Positions 51,006 to 59,506 of a stretch of DNA of 64,000 bases are shown here, in pieces. How positions within the stretch are numbered: the stretch's first letter is position 1; every line of letters starts with the position of its first letter. The notes under the pieces are model-generated. The model saw only the letters and a program-made list of their open reading frames with translations. It searched no databases and was not told the origin of the DNA. Position numbers and translations under genes: made by a program. The stretch is from an uncultured Bacteroidota bacterium (GTDB lineage: Bacteria; Bacteroidota; Bacteroidia; Bacteroidales; P3), in contig CACYZN010000017.1 in NCBI GenBank assembly GCA_902778925.1, positions 1 through 64,000 on the forward strand, read 5' to 3'.

Positions 51006-51773
51006 ATGAGACATACACTGACACTAATGGCAGCCCTGGTCGTAGCCTTCGGCCTGCAGGCGCAGAGCAACACATCCACAGCCGACACCCTCGGCCAGGC
51101 CGAGCAGCCCCACGTATCGCTCCAGCTAGGCCTGGGGGGCGGCGCCACGCTGTACTCGAACACGTACGACGACTCGCCCTACTACTCGCGCTACGGCCTC
51201 TTTGTGCAGGTGCCGCTGATGTTCGGCTATGAGGTGTCGCCCCGCTGGGAGCTACGTGCCGGCCTGCGCTATGACTTCTGCTTCGACCCGCTCTACTATC
51301 CCGTGAAGGTCAACTATGCGGAGCGGGATGGATTGGCCTACAGCCAGGGACTCGACTTCGAGAGCGCCCCCGTGAACGGCAAACAGAGCGCCTATGCCCT
51401 GCGCAGCTATATTGGCATACCGCTGCAGGCCACGTGGTACCCCTATCCGCGCGAGAAGCGCCTGCTGCAGTTCCAATTCGACCTCTTCGCCGGCTATGCC
51501 GTGGGCCGCACGGTGATGATAAACCACCGCACGGTGAGCCGCACCATCGCTGGCGACCAGGTGAACTGGAGCGACACCTCGCCGCTGGGCGAGGAGCTGA
51601 CCACCGACGACAATACCTTGCTGCGCTGGCGCCTGGAGCTGGGCGCAACCGTGAGCACCGACGTGTTGGGCCTCATACACGGTGTGCGCTTCTTCGGCAA
51701 CCTGCTGCCCACCTACCGCGATCCCTTGACGGGCGACGGCGTGTACCTGTTCGGAATGAATATTTACCTATAA
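51006..51773 (+). CDS. Outer-membrane beta-barrel protein (locus 2)
   Basis: 255 residues. Signal peptide MRHTLTLMAALVVAFGLQAQ. Alternating strands with Gly/aromatic spacing (VSLQLGLGGGATLYSNTY; YGLFVQVPLMFGYEVSPRWELRAGLRYDF; IGIPLQATWYPYP) fit an OmpA-like eight-to-ten-stranded barrel (porin-family or outer-membrane beta-barrel domain). It lies 19 bp after the anti-sigma-like gene and is probably a target or partner of the sigma system. Confidence 0.7.
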   Translation: MRHTLTLMAALVVAFGLQAQSNTSTADTLGQAEQPHVSLQLGLGGGATLYSNTYDDSPYYSRYGLFVQVPLMFGYEVSPRWELRAGLRYDFCFDPLYYPVKVNYAERDGLAYSQGLDFESAPVNGKQSAYALRSYIGIPLQATWYPYPREKRLLQFQFDLFAGYAVGRTVMINHRTVSRTIAGDQVNWSDTSPLGEELTTDDNTLLRWRLELGATVSTDVLGLIHGVRFFGNLLPTYRDPLTGDGVYLFGMNIYL

Positions 51774-51787
51774 AACTGGATGTCAAT

Positions 51788-52693
51788 ATGAAACGCAACC
51801 TTAATCCCACCATTGCCGCCATTGCCTTTTTTGCCATCATGACCTTGGTAGGCATCGAGAGTGCCCACGCGCAAATCAACCTGCTGGAACAGGTCCACGC
51901 CACCGACACCAACCCCCTGATAGCCACCAGCGGCCCCAACACCATAGGCGCGGGCCACCTGCAGCTGAGCGCCGACGCCACCTGGAGCCACCTGAGCTAC
52001 GCCAGCGAGAGATACCTCCTGCCCGGAACCTCCGTCATGCCCACCTATCCGGGCACCATCCACATGGTGAACTCCATGCGCTGCAATGCCTTTGGCGGCG
52101 CCCTCGGCGTGCGCTACGGCATAGGCAAACTCCTCGAACTCAACGCAAGTTTCGGCGGCGGTCTCAACACTGAGCGCGACAACGCCATCATGAACAACCA
52201 CGACACCGTCATCATCGCCCGCTGCCAGACGCTCGACGTCGCCTTCGGTGCCAAGGTGCACGTATACGAAGGGCACGCCTGGGTGCCGCAGATGGCGCTG
52301 GCGGCGCAGCTCTCGGAGAACTTTGTGCGCTTCGGCGATCGCGACGGCTTCGACAGCCACACCCCCGCCTGGGCCATCGAGCTGCAGCTGCGCAACCGCT
52401 TGGGCCACCGCTGGATGCTCGACTACCATGTGGGTTTTGCCAGCAACGAAGTCTGGCTCGGCTCGCGGGCGACGGCCGCCAAGTTCACCTATGGCCTCAT
52501 GGCACGCTTCCTGGCCAGCGATTGCCTGCTGCTCGGCGCGGGACTTGATGACGGCAACGGCCTGTTCGAGGCCCTCTTCCAGGCCACTCCGAGCCTGCAA
52601 CTCAAGGCCCAAGCCCTCGTGGCCACCGGCCTGGGTGCCGACATGTCGACCACCAGCGCATACTGCATGCTTGGCATCAACTGGCTGTTTTGA
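51788..52693 (+). CDS. Outer-membrane transporter-like beta-barrel (locus 2)
   Basis: 301 residues. Signal peptide MKRNLNPTIAAIAFFAIMTLVGIESAHAQ. The mature protein has the pattern of meta-pathway phenol-degradation/transporter-type barrels: AGHLQLSADATWSHLSYA, LGVRYGIGKLLELNASFGGG and WVPQMALAAQLSENF. Its function is uncertain. It lies 14 bp after the previous barrel gene and closes the locus. Confidence 0.65.
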   Translation: MKRNLNPTIAAIAFFAIMTLVGIESAHAQINLLEQVHATDTNPLIATSGPNTIGAGHLQLSADATWSHLSYASERYLLPGTSVMPTYPGTIHMVNSMRCNAFGGALGVRYGIGKLLELNASFGGGLNTERDNAIMNNHDTVIIARCQTLDVAFGAKVHVYEGHAWVPQMALAAQLSENFVRFGDRDGFDSHTPAWAIELQLRNRLGHRWMLDYHVGFASNEVWLGSRATAAKFTYGLMARFLASDCLLLGAGLDDGNGLFEALFQATPSLQLKAQALVATGLGADMSTTSAYCMLGINWLF

Positions 52694-52751
52694 CCGGACA
52701 GCACCAAGGTAGGTTAAATTAACGAAAAATTGCACGGCGGCGAAAGAAAAT

Positions 52752-52782
52752 TTTGCCAGTTTCGGAAAAGTTCGTATCTTTG
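52752..52782 (+). promoter_or_regulatory. rimP-nusA-infB promoter (-33 TTTG, -7 TATCTTTG)
   Basis: TTTG (52752-52755) and TATCTTTG (52775-52782) are separated by 19 bp, a textbook match. Transcription should begin near 52788. Confidence 0.85.
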
Positions 52783-52792
52783 CAGCGGAATG

Positions 52793-52817
52793 AGAGAGGT
52801 CGAAAGCCTCTCTTTTT
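52793..52817 (+). terminator. Terminator-like leader hairpin before rimP (putative attenuator)
   Basis: AGAGAGG (52793-52799), a 7-nt loop, CCTCTCT (52807-52813), then a T run to 52817, all between the likely transcription start and the rimP ATG at 52825. This is the form of an intrinsic terminator in the operon that encodes NusA. Confidence 0.65.
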
Positions 52818-52824
52818 GTTGGAT

Positions 52825-53265
52825 ATGATAGAGAAAATCAAGATATTAGAACTGGTGAACACCGCGCTCGAGGGCACGGACAAGTTCCTGGTGAACCTGA
52901 AAATCACGCCGGATAACCGCATTTACATCGACATCGACGGCGACAACGGCGTCACGATAGACGACTGCATTGCGCTGAGCCGTGCGGTGGAAAGCCAGCT
53001 GGACCGCGACGAGGAGGATTTCGCCCTCGACGTGAGCTCGGCCGGCGCCGACCAGCCGCTCAAGCTGACCCGCCAGTTTGTGAAGAACATAGGGCGCGAG
53101 GTCGAGGTGGTCTGCTTCGACGGACAGAAGGTGGACGGCGAGCTGACCGAGGCCGACGAAAGCCACATCGTGGTGCACGTGGCCGGCAGCAAGAAACGCC
53201 CGGCCGAGGATGTGAACCTGCTGCGCTCGGATGTGAAGAGCGTCCGCGTGGCCATCAAGTTTTGA
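52825..53265 (+). CDS. rimP: Ribosome maturation factor RimP
   Basis: 146 residues. It assists 30S subunit assembly. The family core is seen in VTIDDCIALSRAVESQLDRDEEDFALDVSSAGADQPL and the following FVKNIGREVEV Sm-like domain. The start MIEKIKILELVNTAL at 52825 is chosen over 52753, which would lie inside the promoter. It is first in the conserved rimP-nusA-infB operon. Confidence 0.93.
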   Translation: MIEKIKILELVNTALEGTDKFLVNLKITPDNRIYIDIDGDNGVTIDDCIALSRAVESQLDRDEEDFALDVSSAGADQPLKLTRQFVKNIGREVEVVCFDGQKVDGELTEADESHIVVHVAGSKKRPAEDVNLLRSDVKSVRVAIKF

Positions 53266-53287
53266 ATAAATAAAAGCAAACGAAGAT

Positions 53288-54523
53288 ATGAAGACATTAG
53301 ACTTGAGTGCCTCCTTCCAGGAGTTCAAGGAGTTCAAAAACATCGACCGTGAGACGCTGATGCGCATCCTCGAAGAGGTGTTCCGCTCGGCGCTGGCCAA
53401 GCATTTCGGGTCGGAAGACAACTTCGACATCATCGTCAATATCGACAAGGGAGACCTGGAGATATTCCGCAACCGCACCATCGTGGCCGACGGCGAAGTG
53501 AACGACCCCACCCGCGAGATAGCCCTCAGCGAAGCCCTGAAGATCGAGGACGACTTCGAGGTGGGCGAGGAACTGTCGGAGCCTATCCTGATGAGCGAGT
53601 TCGGCCGCCGCGAAATCCTCTCCATCCGCCAGAACCTGGTGGGCAAGATCCAGGACTATGAAAAGAGCCTCGTGTTCCAGAAGTACAAGGAGAAAGTGGG
53701 CGAGATTATCGTGGGCGAGGTCTATCAGCCCTGGAACAAGGAGATACTGGTGCTCGACGAGGAGCGCATCGAGCTGGTGCTGCCCAAGAGCGAGCAAATT
53801 CCCAGCGACCGCTACCGCAAGGGCGACACCGTTCGCGCCGTGGTGCTGAAGGTGGAGATGAAGAACAACAACCCCGTCATCATCCTCAGCCGCACCAGCC
53901 CCATCTTCCTCGAACGTCTGCTCGAAGCCGAGGTGCCCGAGATATACGACGGCCTCATCACCATCCGCAACATCGTGCGCCAGCCCGGCGAGCGCGCCAA
54001 GGTGGCCGTGGAAAGCTACGACGACCGCATTGACCCGGTGGGCTCGTGCGTCGGCGTCAAGGGCGGCCGCATACATGGCATCGTGCGCGAGCTGCGCAAC
54101 GAGAATATCGACGTGCTCAACTACACGCCGCGCCCCGACCTCATGATTCAGCGCGCCCTCAGTCCCGCCAAGATAAGCAACATCAAGATCAACGAGGAAG
54201 AGAAGAAGGCCGAGGTGTTCATGCAGCCCGACCAGGTGAGCCTCGCCATCGGCAAGGGCGGCTACAACATCAAGCTGGCCAGCAAGCTGGTGGGCTACGA
54301 GATTGAAGTGTATCGCGACACCGACGAGGACTATGACGACGTGGCCCTGCAGGAATTCAACGACGAGATCGAGCAGTGGGTCATCGACGAGCTTATCAAG
54401 ATTGGCTGCGATACTGCCAAGAGCGTGCTCGCACTGCCCAAGGAAGAGCTCATCACCCGCACCGACCTCGAGGAAGAGACCATCGACCACGTGCTCGAAG
54501 TGCTCAACTCCGAGTTTGAGTAA
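53288..54523 (+). CDS. nusA: Transcription termination/antitermination protein NusA
   Basis: 411 residues. N-terminal polymerase-binding domain (FKNIDRETLMRILEEVFRSALAKHFG), S1 domain (VGEIIVGEVYQPWNKEILVL), and KH domains with DPVGSCVGVKGGRIHGIVREL and VSLAIGKGGYNIKLASKL. The C-terminal acidic repeats of E. coli NusA are absent, as usual outside proteobacteria, but a helical tail remains. NusA modulates pausing and termination, which makes the hairpin in its own operon leader notable. Confidence 0.96.
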   Translation: MKTLDLSASFQEFKEFKNIDRETLMRILEEVFRSALAKHFGSEDNFDIIVNIDKGDLEIFRNRTIVADGEVNDPTREIALSEALKIEDDFEVGEELSEPILMSEFGRREILSIRQNLVGKIQDYEKSLVFQKYKEKVGEIIVGEVYQPWNKEILVLDEERIELVLPKSEQIPSDRYRKGDTVRAVVLKVEMKNNNPVIILSRTSPIFLERLLEAEVPEIYDGLITIRNIVRQPGERAKVAVESYDDRIDPVGSCVGVKGGRIHGIVRELRNENIDVLNYTPRPDLMIQRALSPAKISNIKINEEEKKAEVFMQPDQVSLAIGKGGYNIKLASKLVGYEIEVYRDTDEDYDDVALQEFNDEIEQWVIDELIKIGCDTAKSVLALPKEELITRTDLEEETIDHVLEVLNSEFE

Positions 54524-54583
54524 TAGCGTTTTCCCAAGACACTCTATTCCCAATCCAAAAAAAAGAAAGGACTCGACAAAGAT

Positions 54584-57445
54584 ATGGCAAGTTTCAGACT
54601 GAACAAGGTGGCTAAGGACTTCAACGTGGGCATACAGACCCTCGTCGAATACTTGGCCAAGAAGGGGCATCAGGTGGAGATGAGCCCCAATACGAAGATT
54701 AGCGATGAGCAGTATGAGCTGCTGGCCACGGCGTTCCAGGACGAACGCAAGGTGAAAGAGGAGGCCGACAAGATCGAGCTGATGCCCAGCGGTGGCAACC
54801 GCGTGGTCGAAGCCAGCGCCAAGTCGGAACTCGATGCCGAGCCCGAAGAAGTCATAATCAAAGGCTACACGGCCAAGAAGAACGTGGTGGCTCCACAGCC
54901 AGCCCCTGCCGAGGAGCCCGAACCTGAACCCGAGCCTGAGCCTCAGCCCGAGCCCGTGGCCGAGCCTGAGCCCGAACCAGAGCCTGAACCCGAGCCCGAG
55001 GAAGAGTCCGCTGCCGCACCGTCGGACAGCCCCTTCAAGGTGGTCGGCACCGTCGACCTGAGCGCCCTCAACCAGCGCACCCGTCCCGACAAGAAGAAGC
55101 GCAAGAAAGGTGAGAAGAACGAGCCTGCCATCTCGCCGGCCGCCGCCGCCAAACCCAAGCCCGCCGCCGTCGAGGTCGCCCCGGCCCCCGAGAAACCGGT
55201 CGAGGCGCCCAAGTCCGTCGAACCGGCCAAGCCCGCCCCCGAGTTCATCGAGACCCAATACACCAAGCTCGAAGGCCCCAAGGTGCTCGACAAGATTGAC
55301 CTCAGCCAGTTCTCCAAGGATGGCGCCGACACCCCCGGTAGCAAGCGCAAGCGCAAACACACCAAGAAAGAGGCCGTCAGCGCCCAGGAAGTGAAGAAGA
55401 TTGGCGCCGAGGTGGCAAAGAAAGAGAACAAGGAGAAGGAGAAAGCCAAGAAGGAGAGCCAGAAACTGGCCGCACAGCAGCAACAGGCTGCCGGTGGCAA
55501 GAAGAAGAAAAAGAAAGAGGACAAGAAGCCTGTCGAAATAGACGACAACGAGATCGAGAAGCAGATCCGCGACACACTGGCCCGCCTCTCGCCCCTCGGC
55601 AAGTCGAAGACCTCCAAGCACAACCGCGAGAAGCGTCAGAAGGTGCACGCCCAGATGGAGGAGGAAATGATGCACGAGATGGAGCAGCAGAACGTGTTGC
55701 AGGTGACCGAGTTCGTCACCGCCAACGAGCTGGCCACCATGATGAACGTGCCGGTGACCAAGATCATCGCCACCTGTATGTCCGTCGGCATCTTCGTCAG
55801 CATCAACCAGCGCCTCGACGCTGAGACCATCAAGCTCATCACCGACGAGTTCGGCTTCGAAGTGCATTTCGCCGACGAGGATGTGGTGAACACCATCCAC
55901 AAGATTGAGGAGGAGGACCGTCCCGAGGACCTCGTGCCGCGCAACCCGATTATCACCGTTATGGGTCACGTCGACCACGGTAAGACCTCGCTGCTCGACT
56001 ATATCCGCAAGACCAACGTCATCGCCGGCGAGGCGGGCGGCATCACCCAGCACATCGGTGCCTACGAGGTGCAGACCGCCGACGGCCGCAAGATCACCTT
56101 CCTCGACACCCCTGGCCACGAGGCCTTTACCGCCATGCGTGCCCGTGGTGCCAAGATGACCGATATCGCCATCATCGTCATCGCCGCCGACGACAAGATA
56201 ATGCCGCAGACCATCGAGGCTATCAACCACGCCCAGTCGGCTGGTGTGCCCATCGTTTTCGCCATCAATAAGATTGATAAACCCGGTGCCGACCCCGACC
56301 GCATCAAGACCGAGCTGGCCAATATGAACCTCCTCGTCGAGGAATGGGGCGGTAAGTACCAGAGCCAGGACATCAGTGCCAAGAAGGGTATCGGCGTCGA
56401 GGAACTGCTCGAGAAGGTCATCCTCCAGGCCGACATCATGGAGCTGAAGGGCAACCCCAACAAGCGCGCCAAGGGCGTCGTTATCGAGAGCGCTCTCGAC
56501 AAGGGTCGCGGCTATGTGGCCAAACTGCTTGTGCAGGAAGGTACTATCCGCAAGGGCGACCCCATCGTGGCCGGTGCCATCGCAGGCCGTGTCCGCGCTA
56601 TGTACAACGAGCGTAACCAGGAAGTTATGTCTGCTGGTCCCTCTCAGCCCGTGCTGCTTCTCGGCCTCACCGGTGCCTGCCAGGCTGGCGACACCTTCAA
56701 CGTCATGGAGAACGAGAAGGAGGCCAAGGACATCGCCGCCAAGCGCACCCAGCTGCAGCGCGAGCAGGGCATCCGCACCCAGACCCACCTCACCCTTGAG
56801 GAGATTGGACGTCGTCGTGCCCTCGGCAACTTCAAGGAGCTCAACATCATCGTCAAGGGCGATGTGGACGGCTCCGTCGAAGCCCTCAGCGACTCGCTCA
56901 TCAAACTCGGTACCGACGAGGTGCAGGTCAACGTCATCCACAAGGGTGTGGGTCAGATTTCGGAGAACGATGTTACGCTGGCCATGGCCTCCGACGCCAT
57001 CATCATCGGCTTCCAGGTGCGTCCCAGCGTGGGTGCTCGCAAGATGGCCGAAACCGAGCACATCGACATCCGCCTCTACAGCATCATCTACGACGCCATC
57101 AACGAGCTCAAGGACGCCATCGAGGGCATGCTCGCCCCCGAGACCCAGGAAAAGATTGTGGCCAACCTCGAAATCCGCGAGACCTTCAAGATATCGAAAG
57201 TCGGCACCATCGCCGGCTGTATGTGCCTCGACGGCAAAATCAATCGCCAGAGCAACATCCGCATCATCCGTGACGGCATCGTGGTCTATACCGGCAAGCT
57301 CGCCTCCCTCAAGCGCTTCAAGGACGACGTCAAGGAGGTGGTCAGCGGCCAGGACTGCGGCCTGAACATCGAAAACTACAACGACATCAAGGTCGGCGAC
57401 ATCGTCGAAGCCTACGAAGTGATAGAGATAAAGCGTAAATTATAA
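54584..57445 (+). CDS. infB: Translation initiation factor IF-2
   Basis: 953 residues, the large form usual in Bacteroidota. IF2-N domain at the start ([20 protein letters not shown]), a long Pro/Glu and Lys-rich linker (about 105-330) with PEPEPEP-type repeats, a second helical subdomain, then the GTPase: G1 GHVDHGKTS (about 465), G3 DTPGHEAF, G4 NKID. Domains II-IV follow, with the final [19 protein letters not shown] region. It delivers initiator tRNA to the 30S subunit. Third gene of the rimP operon. Confidence 0.97.
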   Translation: MASFRLNKVAKDFNVGIQTLVEYLAKKGHQVEMSPNTKISDEQYELLATAFQDERKVKEEADKIELMPSGGNRVVEASAKSELDAEPEEVIIKGYTAKKNVVAPQPAPAEEPEPEPEPEPQPEPVAEPEPEPEPEPEPEEESAAAPSDSPFKVVGTVDLSALNQRTRPDKKKRKKGEKNEPAISPAAAAKPKPAAVEVAPAPEKPVEAPKSVEPAKPAPEFIETQYTKLEGPKVLDKIDLSQFSKDGADTPGSKRKRKHTKKEAVSAQEVKKIGAEVAKKENKEKEKAKKESQKLAAQQQQAAGGKKKKKKEDKKPVEIDDNEIEKQIRDTLARLSPLGKSKTSKHNREKRQKVHAQMEEEMMHEMEQQNVLQVTEFVTANELATMMNVPVTKIIATCMSVGIFVSINQRLDAETIKLITDEFGFEVHFADEDVVNTIHKIEEEDRPEDLVPRNPIITVMGHVDHGKTSLLDYIRKTNVIAGEAGGITQHIGAYEVQTADGRKITFLDTPGHEAFTAMRARGAKMTDIAIIVIAADDKIMPQTIEAINHAQSAGVPIVFAINKIDKPGADPDRIKTELANMNLLVEEWGGKYQSQDISAKKGIGVEELLEKVILQADIMELKGNPNKRAKGVVIESALDKGRGYVAKLLVQEGTIRKGDPIVAGAIAGRVRAMYNERNQEVMSAGPSQPVLLLGLTGACQAGDTFNVMENEKEAKDIAAKRTQLQREQGIRTQTHLTLEEIGRRRALGNFKELNIIVKGDVDGSVEALSDSLIKLGTDEVQVNVIHKGVGQISENDVTLAMASDAIIIGFQVRPSVGARKMAETEHIDIRLYSIIYDAINELKDAIEGMLAPETQEKIVANLEIRETFKISKVGTIAGCMCLDGKINRQSNIRIIRDGIVVYTGKLASLKRFKDDVKEVVSGQDCGLNIENYNDIKVGDIVEAYEVIEIKRKL

Positions 57446-57548
57446 TGCGTTAATGTGTTATTGCGTTAATGCGTTAGTGGCTACGCAATCAAATAATAAC
57501 AAACAACACTAACACAATAACGCACCAACACGATAACACAATAAAATA
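57442..57548. repeat. 9-bp-unit repeat cassettes, left of the four-helix-bundle gene
   Basis: A 38-40-bp cassette built from TAACGCAAT-type 9-bp units occurs here on the minus strand (57442-57481, reading CACTAACGCATTAACGC...) and on the plus strand (57508-57545, CACTAACACAATAACGC...). Together they form an inverted pair around a short centre. Confidence 0.88.
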
Positions 57549-57911
57549 GTGAGAACCCAAGGTGTGACATACGAAAAGGCCAAGGCATTTGCCATCGAAG
57601 TGATTGCGTTATGCAATGAACTCCGAGACAAGGGCGAGTATGTCATGTCGAAACAAATCCTGAAAGCCGGAACAAGCATCGGCGCCAATTACTGTGAAGC
57701 ATTGGGTTCTGAAAGTCCGCAAGATTTTGTCCACAAACTGTCCATTTCACTAAAGGAAGCCAATGAGACTTACTTCTGGCTTGATATACTCCATACAAGT
57801 GGGTATGTTGACACCGATAGGTTTGACACACTGAAAGCCCAACTTGAGGAGATATACAAAATGATGAACTCCGCCTCAATCACAGTCAAAAAAAGAAACA
57901 ACCTATCATAA
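57549..57911 (+). CDS. Four-helix-bundle protein (23S rRNA intervening-sequence family)
   Basis: 120 residues. VTYEKAKAFAIEVIALCNELRDKGEYVMSKQILKAGTSIGANYCEAL, then KLSISLKEANETYFWLDIL, is the signature of the S23/four-helix-bundle family, small basic proteins whose genes occur inside 23S rRNA intervening sequences or scattered in genomes. Their function is unknown; relatives include the Avd accessory protein of diversity-generating retroelements. No ATG is available near the N-terminus; the frame begins with GTG at 57549. It is enclosed by 9-bp repeat cassettes on both sides and lies just before tRNA-Arg, which suggests a mobile cassette. Confidence 0.85.
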   Translation: MRTQGVTYEKAKAFAIEVIALCNELRDKGEYVMSKQILKAGTSIGANYCEALGSESPQDFVHKLSISLKEANETYFWLDILHTSGYVDTDRFDTLKAQLEEIYKMMNSASITVKKRNNLS

Positions 57912-57916
57912 AAAAC

Positions 57917-57954
57917 ACTAACGCAATAACGCACTAACACAATAACGCAATAAA
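57917..57954 (+). repeat. 9-bp-unit repeat cassette, right of the four-helix-bundle gene
   Basis: CACTAACGCAATAACGCACT followed by AACACAATAACGCAATAA: the same cassette as 57508-57545 in the same orientation, and the reverse complement of 57442-57481. It ends 5 bp before tRNA-Arg. Confidence 0.88.
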
Positions 57955-57958
57955 AAAA

Positions 57959-58030
57959 GCCTCCTTAGTTCAACGGATAGAACGGAAGTTTCCTAAACTT
58001 TAGATGAGGGTTCGATTCCCCCAGGGGGTA
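57959..58030 (+). tRNA. tRNA-Arg (anticodon CCT)
   Basis: 72 nt, CCA not encoded. The acceptor stem GCCTCCT/AGGGGGT has two G-T pairs, the D arm is GTTC...GAAC, the anticodon stem GAAGT/ACTTT carries the loop TTCCTAA with anticodon CCT, and the T arm GAGGG-TTCGATT-CCCCC has one A-C mismatch. It marks the left border of the accessory region. Confidence 0.9.
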
Positions 58031-58034
58031 CAAA

Positions 58035-58223
58035 ATGACAGACGAAGAATTCGAAGAGCTTTCGGAGAAACTACAGTATGGACTCCGCCTAGCCGAGCGC
58101 CGCATGCTGGAAGAAAAAGCCCTTCATGGTCAGGATATAGTGGTGTGTGGTGACGACAATATCATAAAGCGCATCCCTGCCCAAGAAGCCCTTGACAACC
58201 TAAACAAGTTGTTCCCTTTCTGA
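58035..58223 (+). CDS. Small conserved-looking protein next to tRNA-Arg
   Basis: 62 residues, acidic helical N-terminus (MTDEEFEELSEKLQYGLRLAERRMLEEKALHGQD) and a short C-terminal part IVVCGDDNIIKRIPAQEALDNL. No family name is recognised. The composition looks like a real protein and the ATG lies only 4 bp after the tRNA, so it may be expressed from the tRNA promoter or read-through. A terminator hairpin stands 98 bp after its stop. Confidence 0.55.
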   Translation: MTDEEFEELSEKLQYGLRLAERRMLEEKALHGQDIVVCGDDNIIKRIPAQEALDNLNKLFPF

Positions 58224-58320
58224 CAATCTTTCGACACCCCTTCGGTGACCTTTGACGGCAGAGCCGACGCCACAGCACGATTCCCTGCGGGAGTACAAAC
58301 AACGACAACCATCCACCGAA

Positions 58321-58343
58321 CACCGCCACCGCGGTGCTTTTTT
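58321..58343 (+). terminator. Intrinsic terminator after the tRNA-Arg unit
   Basis: CACCGC, loop CACC, GCGGTG, then C and TTTTTT. Confidence 0.85.
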
Positions 58344-58442
58344 CATGCCATCGTTGCCCCACCTCCCATATATTATTATACCGTAGGTATAATAACACCT
58401 TCTAGCATACCCAAATACTTCGTTTCTCCATCATCATACCAG

Positions 58443-58486
58443 CCCTATACTAACCCTATACCATCTCTATACCAACTCTATGGTGA
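58443..58486. repeat. Four 11-bp tandem units (CCCTATACCAT type)
   Basis: CCCTATACTAA, CCCTATACCAT, CTCTATACCAA and CTCTATGGTGA follow one another at 11-bp spacing. The period is the same as in the large palindromes, but the motif differs and there is no inverted arm. Confidence 0.75.
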
Positions 58487-58713
58487 TAACGGGATACTTC
58501 CAATGTACCATTGGTATTCTTTCGGGGTACCCTCGAAGCTCACTCGGAGCAATTTTGCCCCACCCATACCGTAGCCTCACCATTCCTTCGCTCTACCCAT
58601 ACCCGCTGGATATGCCAAGGGTATGGAAGTGCCTAAGCTAATGCCTGCCTGCAGTATGGCAGCGGCGCAATAAAACCGGCCTTCTGACGTTATAAGCCTA
58701 AAGACAAACACTT

Positions 58714-59385
58714 ATGGCAAGGAAACAAGGCGATACCGAGAGCGGCAAACTCGGCAACAAGATATACTACACCTGGCACGGGCGGCAATGCGAGCGCTCC
58801 ATGCCCACCTCTGTGGCCAATCCGCGAACCGAGGCTCAGCAGGCCCACCGAAGCAACTTTGCGATGATATCCAAGCTCTCGTCTTACATGAAGGAGGCCC
58901 ACCTCATAGGTCTCCACTGGCATGCCGTGAGGGAGAAGAACAGCACCTACGCCATCTTCCGCAACCTCAACAAAGACTGCTTCACCTTCGACGGCGAGAT
59001 CGATCATCCTCGCATCATCGTCAGTCGCGGCTCGGTGGAGCGAGTGGAAATCACTTCGGCCTCTATCGACGACAATGTACTTACTGTTACTTTCGACAGC
59101 CGTGTCAATGGCGGCCGTGCCACCGACGAGCTTTTCCTCTTCGTCTACTGTCCGACCCTCTGTACCGGCCGTCTCGCCACCCCCGTCCCCCGTTCCGCCG
59201 GCCTCGTCACCGCCACCCTCCCTCCAGAATGGCTCAAACCCACAGAACCCACACAAGCAGATACTAACACATTAACGCATTCCCATACTAACGCATTCCC
59301 ACTCCACCTCTACGCCTTCCTCCGCTCTACCCGCGGCCGCACCTCCGACACCATCTACATCCCGTTGCCCAAAGAGACATGTTAG
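58714..59385 (+). CDS. DUF6266-like protein
   Basis: 223 residues. The start MARKQGDTESGKLGNKIYYTWHGRQCERSMPTSVANPRTEAQQAHRSNF has the GKLGN...W+G...R..P....NPRT.AQQ pattern of the Bacteroidota DUF6266 family. The function is unknown. The rest is beta-rich (DHPRIIVSRGSVERVEITSASIDDNVLTVTF). Near the C-terminus a TAACACATTAACGCATT-type simple repeat (59263-59299) is read in frame as TNTLTHSHTNAF, an insertion of the repeat type seen around 57.5-57.9 kb. Confidence 0.7.
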   Translation: MARKQGDTESGKLGNKIYYTWHGRQCERSMPTSVANPRTEAQQAHRSNFAMISKLSSYMKEAHLIGLHWHAVREKNSTYAIFRNLNKDCFTFDGEIDHPRIIVSRGSVERVEITSASIDDNVLTVTFDSRVNGGRATDELFLFVYCPTLCTGRLATPVPRSAGLVTATLPPEWLKPTEPTQADTNTLTHSHTNAFPLHLYAFLRSTRGRTSDTIYIPLPKETC

Positions 59386-59467
59386 CTGTCATATCCCATA
59401 TCTCGCTATCAATGAGTTAAGTACGGCTACAATTAAATTAATTCTCTCCCGATTGGAAATAATTTCG

Positions 59468-59475
59468 TATTTTTG
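59468..59475 (+). promoter_or_regulatory. -7 box TATTTTTG for the AAA/TOPRIM operon
   Basis: TATTTTTG followed by CATTTGC, about 30 bp before the ATG at 59507, in an AT-rich segment; no clear -33 element at the usual spacing. Confidence 0.6.
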
Positions 59476-59506
59476 CATTTGCATATAATATAAATTCAGC
59501 CCAACA

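Larger units (their letters stand above)
58224..58713. other. 490-bp gene-free stretch with hairpins and 11-bp repeats
   Basis: It contains a terminator (58321-58343), a 10-bp perfect hairpin TTATTATACC-gta-GGTATAATAA (58373-58395), four 11-bp tandem units of CCCTATACCAT type (58443-58486) and an 8-bp inverted repeat CCATACCC/GGGTATGG (58597-58626). No convincing gene is seen. Confidence 0.8.

Noticed and set aside
53297..57061. Very long minus-strand open frame (about 1254 codons) opposite nusA and infB
   Set aside because: It is the antisense shadow of two conserved genes with strongly biased codons; the translation is Leu/Val/Gly/His-rich low complexity with no recognisable domain.
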